The notes below the pieces were generated by a model. That model was not told where the DNA came from. It worked only from the letters and a program-made list of their open reading frames with translations, and did no database searches. 64,000 nucleotides of DNA from Bacteroidales bacterium (GTDB lineage: Bacteria; Bacteroidota; Bacteroidia; Bacteroidales; F082), in the NCBI GenBank assembly GCA_019454985.1, contig JACFNF010000005.1, forward strand, positions 62,001 to 126,000, written 5' to 3'. Shown here piece by piece: positions 8,520-15,709 of this stretch. How positions within the stretch are numbered: position 1 is the first letter of the stretch; every line of letters begins with the position of its first letter. A program made the position numbers and the translations under genes.

Positions 8520-9125
8520 ATGAGAGCAAAGCTTATTTTTTTTGTTTTTTTTCTCCTTCCCATCGTTTCGATGGCTCAACTTTTCACGGGCGGTCTCAAG
8601 GCTGGTTTAGTAGTGTCGCAGGTGGCCGGCGACCGGTTTTCCGGATTTAACAAAGCGGGTTTTAATGCCGGTTTTTGGGGCGCCTGGCATATTGTGCCCG
8701 GGTTTTCGATGCAGATGGATCTGGCGTATATTCAAAAAGGTTCTGCTCAGCAGGCCAGCGAAAGCCGCTCCGACATCCCGCAATATCTGCTCCGGCTCAA
8801 TTATGTGGAAATGCCAATTGTAGCGCACTATCAATGGGAGAAATGGGCTATTGAAGCCGGGATCAGTTTCGATTTTTTAGTCGGACATAAGGAAACGATT
8901 GATTTTCTGTCAAACGATCAGGGGCAGGTGTGGCGCAAAATGAATCCGGCCAGTGTGCTGGGGGTTCAATATCAGCTCACTGATCATTGGGCAATCAATC
9001 TGAGAAGTCTTAATTCCATTCTTTCAATCCGAAAAAATAGTGTACCTCACAATGTCAGACGATATAGCCGGCATTATGGGGCTTACAACGATGCCCTTTC
9101 TTTTGGTATGATCTATAAAATTTAA
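8520..9125 (+). CDS. PorT family outer-membrane beta-barrel protein
   Basis: A 201-residue protein. The signal peptide ends at SMAQ, followed by LFTGGLKAGLVVSQVAGD, a typical first strand of the PorT-like eight-strand barrel family. Alternating amphipathic strands continue (GFWGAWHIVPGFSMQMDLAYIQKG; LNYVEMPIVAHYQW), ending in an aromatic/basic strand (FGMIYKI). Genuine PorT takes part in T9SS, but the name covers a wide family and function here is open. It precedes queG by 39 bases, possibly as one transcript. Confidence 0.82.
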   Translation: MRAKLIFFVFFLLPIVSMAQLFTGGLKAGLVVSQVAGDRFSGFNKAGFNAGFWGAWHIVPGFSMQMDLAYIQKGSAQQASESRSDIPQYLLRLNYVEMPIVAHYQWEKWAIEAGISFDFLVGHKETIDFLSNDQGQVWRKMNPASVLGVQYQLTDHWAINLRSLNSILSIRKNSVPHNVRRYSRHYGAYNDALSFGMIYKI

Positions 9126-9164
9126 AACGACACTTTCTATATCCCCATATGAACTTTATCTGAA

Positions 9165-10139
9165 ATGGACGAACTGCTGCCGGGCGAGATTGAAAACCTA
9201 CGCCAAAACATCATAAAGTGGGCGAAAGAGTTGGGTTTTGATGATGTTGGTTTCTCCGAGGCCGATCTGCTTAATGAACAGGCACTATTTGTGGAACAAT
9301 GGCTCGATAAACAGTATCAGGGAACCATGTCGTATCTGGAACGCAATCGCGAGAAACGCTACGACCCGCGGCTTTTGGTCGAAAATACCCGTACCATCCT
9401 CAGCGTGCTGCAAAACTATTTTCCTTCTGAAAATCTTACTGTCGAGGATAACTATAAAATCTCGAAATATGCGTATGGCGCCGACTACCATTCGCTCATT
9501 CGCAACAAACTAAGAATATTGCTCTCGAAAATTGAATCTGTTACCGGGCCGCTTCAGGCCAGGGCTTTCACCGATTCGGCTCCTGTGCTCGACAGGGCCT
9601 GGGCCGAAAAGGGCGGCTTAGGTTTCATTGGCAAAAACACCTGTCTCATCCATCCGCGCAAAGGTTCGTTTTTTTTCATCGGCCATCTTTTTTTGCCTAT
9701 CAGGCTGGCCACTCCGGCGGCAAAACCCGTCACGGACTACTGCGGCACCTGCCGCCGCTGCATTGACGCCTGCCCGACCAATGCCCTGATCGCACCCCAT
9801 CAACTGGATGCCCGCCGTTGTATCTCCTACCTCACCATAGAATATCGGGGCGATTTACCCGGGGAACTCCGCAATCGTTTCAAAGATTGGATTTTTGGCT
9901 GCGATATTTGTCAAGACGTATGTCCCTGGAACCGATTTGCCAAGCCACATCACGAACCCCTGTTTGCCCTTAGCGATGAGCTGAAAAAAATGCGCAAGAG
10001 TGACTGGCATCGCCTTGATGCCAACGATTTTAAACGCCTCTTTAAAGGCACTGCCGTTGAACGTACGCGCTTCGATGGTTTGAAACGCAATATTCGCTTT
10101 TTAGAGAATGAATCGGATGAAAGCTTGGATACGGATTAG
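9165..10139 (+). CDS. queG: Epoxyqueuosine reductase
   Basis: A 324-residue cytosolic enzyme that catalyses the last step of queuosine synthesis in tRNA, reducing epoxyqueuosine with a cobalamin cofactor and two [4Fe-4S] clusters. Both cluster motifs are visible: CGTCRRCIDACP near residue 193 and CDICQDVCP near 245. The catalytic-site segment ARAFTDSAPVLDRAWAEKGGLGFIGKNT is complete (residues about 132-160). The protein ends soon after the second cluster, so it lacks the C-terminal HEAT-repeat region of longer homologues, which is common in this phylum. With the class II ribonucleotide reductase at 15.7 kb it implies the cell has cobalamin. Confidence 0.95.
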   Translation: MDELLPGEIENLRQNIIKWAKELGFDDVGFSEADLLNEQALFVEQWLDKQYQGTMSYLERNREKRYDPRLLVENTRTILSVLQNYFPSENLTVEDNYKISKYAYGADYHSLIRNKLRILLSKIESVTGPLQARAFTDSAPVLDRAWAEKGGLGFIGKNTCLIHPRKGSFFFIGHLFLPIRLATPAAKPVTDYCGTCRRCIDACPTNALIAPHQLDARRCISYLTIEYRGDLPGELRNRFKDWIFGCDICQDVCPWNRFAKPHHEPLFALSDELKKMRKSDWHRLDANDFKRLFKGTAVERTRFDGLKRNIRFLENESDESLDTD

Positions 10140-10179
10140 ATTTCTCTCGAGGCTCATCTGGGAGTAACGAGTGAAATTG

Positions 10180-10187
10180 TATTTTTG
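10180..10187 (+). promoter_or_regulatory. -7 box upstream of thiL
   Basis: TATTTTTG, leaving an 80-base leader before the thiL ATG. The leader shows no TPP-riboswitch core that I can recognise. Confidence 0.45.
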
Positions 10188-10267
10188 CCCGAAAACCTGG
10201 TTCAAAATGAATGGCTAAAAAATTTTGGCCATACAACAGAAAGTATTTTCCTGAACTTTAATGTACG

Positions 10268-11347
10268 ATGAAATCACCTGTGAACCCTTTACCAAACCGA
10301 ACCGAAATCAGCCAGTTGGGCGAATTTGGCCTCATTGACTATCTGACAAAAAACATCCGGCTGCAAAACAGTACGAGCCTCAAGGGGGTAGGGGATGATG
10401 CTGCGGTGATTGCTGCCGACAACCGTCAAACCCTCGTGTCGGTTGACGTGCTGATTGAAGGGGTGCATTTTGATTTGTCTTATACTCCGTTGAAACATCT
10501 TGGATATAAAGCCGTTGCGGTCAATATCTCGGATATTGCCGCCATGAACGGGAAAGCCGAACAAATAGTCGTGGGCATTGGCTTGTCAAATCGTTTTCCG
10601 GTCGAGGCAATCGAAGAAATTTACGAAGGCATGATGCTGGCTTGCAAGCGCTATCAGGTTGATCTGGTGGGAGGCGACACTACATCGAGCCACTCGGGCC
10701 TTTTCATTTCGGTGACGGTAATTGGTAAGGCAAAACAGGAAGAGATATGTTATCGCGGTGGAGCCTCGGTGGGTGACCTGCTTTGTGTGAGTGGCGATTT
10801 GGGAGCGGCATACATGGGCTTGCTGCTTCTCGAACGTGAAAAAGCAGCTTTTAAAGCAAACCCCGATATGCAACCCGATCTTGAAGGTTATGATTACATC
10901 CTGGAACGCCAGCTTAAGCCGGAACCACGTACCGATGTTGTTGAAATGCTTAAACAGGCCGGTATTAAACCTACATCAATGATTGATATCTCAGATGGCC
11001 TGGCCTCCGAAATTCTTCATCTGTGCAAGGCTTCGTCGCTCGGTTGCCGAATTTATGAAGATAAAATACCCATGGATGCGGCAACTTTGACAATGGCTGA
11101 AAGTTTCCGAATTGTACCGACTGTGGCCGCTCTTAACGGGGGTGAAGATTATGAGTTGCTTTTTACGATCAGGCAGACGGATTTTGAAAAAGTCAAAGCA
11201 ATTTCAAACATCAGCATTATCGGCCATTTTACCGAACAAAGCGGAATTGCCGAAATGGTTACCACCGATAACCAATTGATTCGCCTGACGGCTCAAGGAT
11301 GGGATGCCTTGAAAAATAGTGAAGAAGATAAAAAAGCCGATCTTTAG
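10268..11347 (+). CDS. thiL: Thiamine-monophosphate kinase
   Basis: A 359-residue enzyme that phosphorylates thiamine monophosphate to thiamine diphosphate. Family motifs are in order: LKGVGDDAAVI (residues about 39-49), VSVDVLIEGVHFDLSY (57-72), a Mg-binding GGDTTSSHSG (near 138), and DISDGLASEILHLC (near 240). The length is near the upper end for the family. It stands alone here, with no other thiamine genes, and converges on the metallo-hydrolase gene with only 2 bases between stop codons. Confidence 0.95.
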   Translation: MKSPVNPLPNRTEISQLGEFGLIDYLTKNIRLQNSTSLKGVGDDAAVIAADNRQTLVSVDVLIEGVHFDLSYTPLKHLGYKAVAVNISDIAAMNGKAEQIVVGIGLSNRFPVEAIEEIYEGMMLACKRYQVDLVGGDTTSSHSGLFISVTVIGKAKQEEICYRGGASVGDLLCVSGDLGAAYMGLLLLEREKAAFKANPDMQPDLEGYDYILERQLKPEPRTDVVEMLKQAGIKPTSMIDISDGLASEILHLCKASSLGCRIYEDKIPMDAATLTMAESFRIVPTVAALNGGEDYELLFTIRQTDFEKVKAISNISIIGHFTEQSGIAEMVTTDNQLIRLTAQGWDALKNSEEDKKADL

Positions 11348-11349
11348 CT

Positions 11350-11994
11350 TTAGCCGATAGCTACAAACGGATTGCCGGTTTTTTCCCTGCCAATGCTGGT
11401 TTCGGGGCCATGACCCGGATAGACAATGGTATTTTCGGGCAAAACAAACAATTTCTCCCAGATGCTCTGCCTGAGCACTTCATAATCGCCTCCCGGCAAG
11501 TCGGTGCGGCCAATACTGTCGCGAAAAAGTACATCGCCTGTAATGACAAATGCCTCTTTTTCGGCATAAAAGCATAAGCTTCCAAGTGCATGACCGGGAG
11601 TATAAAGCACTTTTAAAGTTGAATTCCCGAAACGAACCAACTCCCCATCGTTCAATTGCCGGCTTACCGGTTCAACACGGGTCAAAGGCAAATCGTAGGA
11701 AAAAGCAAACTGGCTGGCGTGATCCAGATAAATCTTGCTGTCGAAATGGCCTTCAAGCTTTAAGCCGTAATGGTCAACGATATAAGGGTTTCCTAAAATA
11801 TGATCAACGTGGGCATGAGTGCTTAACAAACGGACTGGGCGAAGCGAATGGGTACGAATATAACGTTCGAGTGTTTCCTGTTCTTCAGTCACCGAGCATG
11901 CAGCATCAACAATTACACACTCGCCCGTTTCGTCGGATAAAACATACGTATTCACCTGAAACGCATTAAAAACAAATCTTTTTAATTCAATCAT
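11350..11994 (-). CDS. MBL-fold metallo-hydrolase (glyoxalase II-like)
   Basis: A 214-residue metallo-beta-lactamase-fold hydrolase. The metal-binding signature THAHVDH lies near residue 60. Further ligands are in PGHALGSL, TGDVLFRDSIGRTDLPGGD and PGHGPETSIGREK, the pattern of the YcbL/glyoxalase II-like group that splits thioesters such as S-lactoylglutathione or related compounds. The exact substrate cannot be told. I start it at MIELKRFVF (11994) because a -7 box at 12020-12027 would place the transcript start just upstream and exclude the longer frame from 12039. Confidence 0.87.
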   Translation of the reverse strand: MIELKRFVFNAFQVNTYVLSDETGECVIVDAACSVTEEQETLERYIRTHSLRPVRLLSTHAHVDHILGNPYIVDHYGLKLEGHFDSKIYLDHASQFAFSYDLPLTRVEPVSRQLNDGELVRFGNSTLKVLYTPGHALGSLCFYAEKEAFVITGDVLFRDSIGRTDLPGGDYEVLRQSIWEKLFVLPENTIVYPGHGPETSIGREKTGNPFVAIG

Positions 11995-12019
11995 ACAGCT
12001 TTCTTTAGCATCAGAAAAG

Positions 12020-12027
12020 CAAAGATA
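12020..12027 (-). promoter_or_regulatory. -7 box of the metallo-hydrolase gene
   Basis: Minus-strand TATCTTTG, 25 bases before the ATG at 11994. It decides the start codon of that gene. Confidence 0.6.
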
Positions 12028-12072
12028 CATCTTTAACAACTTTTGCAGCCGTTTAAGCTCAGCAAATTATTG

Positions 12073-12080
12073 TAATTTAG
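12073..12080 (+). promoter_or_regulatory. -7-like box of the large propeller gene
   Basis: TAATTTAG, 19 bases before the ATG at 12100. The same variant of TAnnTTTG is found before the genes at 41344 and 49831. Confidence 0.45.
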
Positions 12081-12099
12081 CCCCCAAAAAACGATCAAA

Positions 12100-15000
12100 A
12101 TGACGCTTTGCCCAATGTCAGGCCAATATTTGAGACCAAACCGCTTATTGTGGACTTGGCTTATGATTTGGCTTACAGGCGTATTGCCCCAGGGCTTGCA
12201 GGCTCAGTTTTACAACGGATCGAACATGAATTTTGGTAAAAGCCGCGTGCAGTGGTCCAATACCATCTGGTTTTACTATCGTTTTGATGCCTTTGACACC
12301 TATTTTTATCTGAACGGCGAAGAGCTTGCACAATATACGGCTCAGTATGCCGAGAAGCAACTGCCCCTCATGGCACGAAAACTCGAAACTTCGCTTTCCG
12401 AAAAAATACAGTTCATTATTTTCAACAGCTTAGCCGATCTGAAACAAAGCAATATTGGTTTGGCTACTGAACAAACCTATAATACAGGAGGTATCACCCA
12501 TATTATTGGGAACAAGGTGTTTCTGTATTTTGATGGCAATTATTTGAATTTTGAAAAACAGATCCGTGCCGGCCTTGCCGATGTGATGGTCACACAGATG
12601 ATGTCGGGAGGAAATATTGGCACACAAATTCGTGATGCTGCACTTTTCAAACTGCCTGACTGGTATAAAAACGGTCTTTTTTCGTTTTTGTCGGAAGATT
12701 GGAATACTGCCTTCGATAGTCGTTTACGCGATGGCATTACATCAGGGCGCTACAAGAAAATCAATCGCCTTCAAGGCGAAGACGCCATGATTGCTGGTCA
12801 TTCGTTTTGGAGGTACCTCGAAAAAATTTATGGCAGCGCTATCATTCCGCAAATTGTTCACCTCACCCAAACCGGACGCGATGTTCAAAACGGTTTTCTT
12901 TATGCTACAGGGCTGAAATACAAGAATTTAGTCAAAGAGTGGTTCGCCGACAACAAACAGCACTTTGCTGGCACAGAATCTATCCAACCTGAAAAAGCGC
13001 TGCCACTCAAATACCGTACTTACCGAAGTTTTACCCGACCGGCAATCAGCCCCGATGGCCGATATTTGAGTTATATTACCAGCGATGAAGGCAGGATCAA
13101 GCTTTGGTTGATGGATTTACAGACCGGAAAAAAGAAGAAGATGTTCAAAACGGGCTACAGCACCGATGACAAGATTGACCTTTCGTTTCCCCTCACCTCT
13201 TGGCACCCTTCCGGCGAAATATTGGCTTTTGTGCTCGAAGAAAAAGGAAAGACCTTCCTTTATTTTTATAATCTGGCCGAAAAAAGTGCTGAAAGCAGGA
13301 ATCTGTTCGACTATCAGAAAGTGACGCATATCAGCTATTCGCCCGATGGCAAAAAATTAGCCATGGCTGCCGTCAGAAAAGGGAAACCCGATATTTATGT
13401 GTATGATATCCCCTCAAACAGCCATCAACAAATCACCAATGATTATTATACCGACCTCGAACCGGTATTTATGCAGGGGAACAAACTTTTGGTTTTTAGC
13501 TCGAATCGCACATCAGACACCCTCAAGGTGCAGACCGATGCCGAAGAACAGGGTGCGACATTCGATCTTTTTGCTTATGATTTTCAAACCGGAAATCCGG
13601 TTTTAAAGCGCCTTACCGATACACCTTTAGCCAATGAAAAGTCGCCAGAACAACAAAAAGCCGGATTCATCGAATACCTGAGCGATCAAAACGGTTTTTA
13701 CAACCTCTATTCAGGAAGGTTCGACAGCACAATTGCTTTTGTGGATACCCTTGTGCATTATCGTTATTTCATGGAGTCGCAACCACGTACGGACTTCACG
13801 ACAAATATTCTCTATTTTACCGGCTCCGATTTCTCTGAACATCAATTTGTTACAGCATGGCAGAACGATCGCCAGAAACTTTTCCGGCTTACCGATAACG
13901 ACTTCAGCAGTTCGGGATTTGGGCTGCGTGATTCAACCGAATATATGCGGAATCTAGTATCTGATTTTCAAAAACGGCAGAGCGCTCCTATTGCAGAACC
14001 TGTTTTTCGGAAGCGATTCAGACCCGTTTTCAGGCCGGTTGTGTTGAATGACAGTATTTTGCCACCTTCGACTCCGCAACGGCAAGGTTCTTTGGTCTTC
14101 ACCGGAAGGCAGCGTACGGCTTTGCTCAATCAAGGAAAAGAAGTAACAAATCAGGAAAAGAAAGCCCCACCCAAACGGCGGAACTATTTGGTTGAATACT
14201 TCTATGATCAACTGGTCACACAGATAGACTTCACTTATATCAATCACAGTTACCAGCCCTTTTCGGGTGGCGGATCGCCCATCTATCTCAATCCGGGTTT
14301 CAACGCCGTGATGGGGGTCAACCTGATTGATCTTCTCGAAGATTATCGCATCGCATTTGGCGTACGGCTAAATAACAGCTTGATTAATAATGAATATGCG
14401 CTCACTTTCAGCAACTTGAAAAATCGACTTGATAAGCAAATTGTATTGCATCGGCAAAGTGTGGACGAAACTACCGAAAACTATTATACCCGGACTCACT
14501 CCCATCAGGCATTTTATGTGCTCGGCTGGCCCCTGAAGGAAACCCTTACACTGAAGGCCACTGCAATCTATCGCAATGATATGAAGGTCTATTTGTCGGT
14601 TGACCAAAACAGTCTGAAAAAGAAAAATGAATACGAAAACTGGGGAGGCTTACGGGGCGAGGTGATTTTTGACGATACGAAGCAGGTGAGCCTGAACCTT
14701 TATACCGGAATGCGCTGGAAGGTATTCGGTGAGTATTACCAGCTTGTTGACAAAGAAATGACCAATCTGGTGGTGCTTGGTTTCGATTTACGGCATTATC
14801 AGCGTTTATACCGTAATTTTATCTGGGCTAACCGTATTGCTGCAAGCACTTCTTTTGGCCGGAATAAACTCATTTATTATATGGGTGGTGTTGATAACTG
14901 GCTCGTTCCGAAATTCAATCGCGAAACACCAATTGATTTTGCACGCAATTATGCTTACCAAACTCTGGCCACCAATATGCGCGGATTTCATCAGAATATT

Positions 15001-15369
15001 CGCAACGGAACCAATTTTATTGTGCTCAACTCCGAATTTCGGTTTCCGTTATTCAGCTACTTTTTTCATAATCCCATCAGCTCGGCCTTTGTGCGCAACT
15101 TCCAGCTATTGGCCTTTGGAGATGCGGGAACAGCATGGGCAGGTTTAAATCCTTATGATCCTTCGAACGTGTTATTTACGCATTATGTCAATAACGGGCC
15201 TTTCAACATTTCAGTCGAACAACAAAAAGAGCCTCTCGTCGGAGGGCTTGGGCTAGGAGCCAGAACCACGATTTTGGGCTATTTTGTCAGAGTTGATATT
15301 GCCTGGGGCATCGAAGATCGAAGTTTCAAGAAACCGGTCTTTTACCTTTCTTTCAACCTCGATTTTTAA
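12100..15369 (+). CDS. Secreted fusion: peptidase-MA-like domain, TolB-type propeller, outer-membrane barrel
   Basis: 1089 residues with a signal peptide ending near LQAQ (about residue 36). Residues about 75-290 have the layout of gluzincin Peptidase_MA-like proteins (LPDWYKNGLFSFLSED near 185; HSFWRYLEKIYG near 234). However, the place where HExxH is expected reads LADVMVT (159-165), so catalysis is probably lost. Residues about 305-620 carry WD40/TolB-like blades (ISPDGRYLSYITS, YSPDGKKLAMAA, LLVFSSNRTSD). Residues about 700-1089 look like an Omp85/surface-antigen barrel, with closing repeats (GGLGLGARTTILGYFVRVDIAWG) and a terminal Phe (YLSFNLDF). It probably sits in the outer membrane with a periplasmic or surface domain. 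The function is unknown. A second ATG lies at codon 6. Confidence 0.85.
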   Translation: MTLCPMSGQYLRPNRLLWTWLMIWLTGVLPQGLQAQFYNGSNMNFGKSRVQWSNTIWFYYRFDAFDTYFYLNGEELAQYTAQYAEKQLPLMARKLETSLSEKIQFIIFNSLADLKQSNIGLATEQTYNTGGITHIIGNKVFLYFDGNYLNFEKQIRAGLADVMVTQMMSGGNIGTQIRDAALFKLPDWYKNGLFSFLSEDWNTAFDSRLRDGITSGRYKKINRLQGEDAMIAGHSFWRYLEKIYGSAIIPQIVHLTQTGRDVQNGFLYATGLKYKNLVKEWFADNKQHFAGTESIQPEKALPLKYRTYRSFTRPAISPDGRYLSYITSDEGRIKLWLMDLQTGKKKKMFKTGYSTDDKIDLSFPLTSWHPSGEILAFVLEEKGKTFLYFYNLAEKSAESRNLFDYQKVTHISYSPDGKKLAMAAVRKGKPDIYVYDIPSNSHQQITNDYYTDLEPVFMQGNKLLVFSSNRTSDTLKVQTDAEEQGATFDLFAYDFQTGNPVLKRLTDTPLANEKSPEQQKAGFIEYLSDQNGFYNLYSGRFDSTIAFVDTLVHYRYFMESQPRTDFTTNILYFTGSDFSEHQFVTAWQNDRQKLFRLTDNDFSSSGFGLRDSTEYMRNLVSDFQKRQSAPIAEPVFRKRFRPVFRPVVLNDSILPPSTPQRQGSLVFTGRQRTALLNQGKEVTNQEKKAPPKRRNYLVEYFYDQLVTQIDFTYINHSYQPFSGGGSPIYLNPGFNAVMGVNLIDLLEDYRIAFGVRLNNSLINNEYALTFSNLKNRLDKQIVLHRQSVDETTENYYTRTHSHQAFYVLGWPLKETLTLKATAIYRNDMKVYLSVDQNSLKKKNEYENWGGLRGEVIFDDTKQVSLNLYTGMRWKVFGEYYQLVDKEMTNLVVLGFDLRHYQRLYRNFIWANRIAASTSFGRNKLIYYMGGVDNWLVPKFNRETPIDFARNYAYQTLATNMRGFHQNIRNGTNFIVLNSEFRFPLFSYFFHNPISSAFVRNFQLLAFGDAGTAWAGLNPYDPSNVLFTHYVNNGPFNISVEQQKEPLVGGLGLGARTTILGYFVRVDIAWGIEDRSFKKPVFYLSFNLDF

Positions 15370-15709
15370 TTTTTTGAATAAAAATTGCGCAAATTTTTGG
15401 TTACCTTGTATATCAATATTATACAAACGAGAATCAAAATTCAATTTTAGATTATGGTAAAAAAAACAGCTGTGCCAAATTTTTGCCATACTGCAGGCGG
15501 TCGTCTCCTAAGCCTTGCTTACTGTGCACTTGGCGAGTTATCAACAGCCAGCTGTTTGTAAATCGTAAGTGGAATCAATCAGGAATAACCTTTTATCATA
15601 AGTTTTCATGGTAAATTGCAGACCCTTATTTTCCATTGGGCTGAAAAACCAAAATATTTAGGGACAAAACATTATCAAGATTTTTAATTAACCACATACC
15701 GACGATATC
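15370..15709. other. 340-base intergenic region upstream of the ribonucleotide reductase gene
   Basis: No ORF of note. It holds a perfect inverted repeat TTGTATA-7-TATACAA (15406-15426) and a wider one, AAACAGCTG (15464-15472) with CAGCTGTTT (15549-15557). I see neither a B12 riboswitch core nor an NrdR-box pair, and no clear TAnnTTTG box. Confidence 0.5.
15406..15426. repeat. Short perfect inverted repeat (possible operator)
   Basis: TTGTATA (15406-15412) and TATACAA (15420-15426) with a 7-base centre. It has a size and symmetry suited to a dimeric regulator. It lies 37 bases after the barrel-fusion stop and about 280 bases before nrdJ, so its target is uncertain. Confidence 0.4.

Noticed and set aside
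10188..10267. Possible TPP riboswitch in the thiL leader
   Set aside because: Only 80 bases, and no CTGAGA-type core or matching helices could be seen.
15538..15546. TTATCAACA, one mismatch from a DnaA box, upstream of nrdJ
   Set aside because: A single imperfect site in AT-rich DNA, with no cluster and no dnaA or dnaN nearby, gives no support for an origin or DnaA control.
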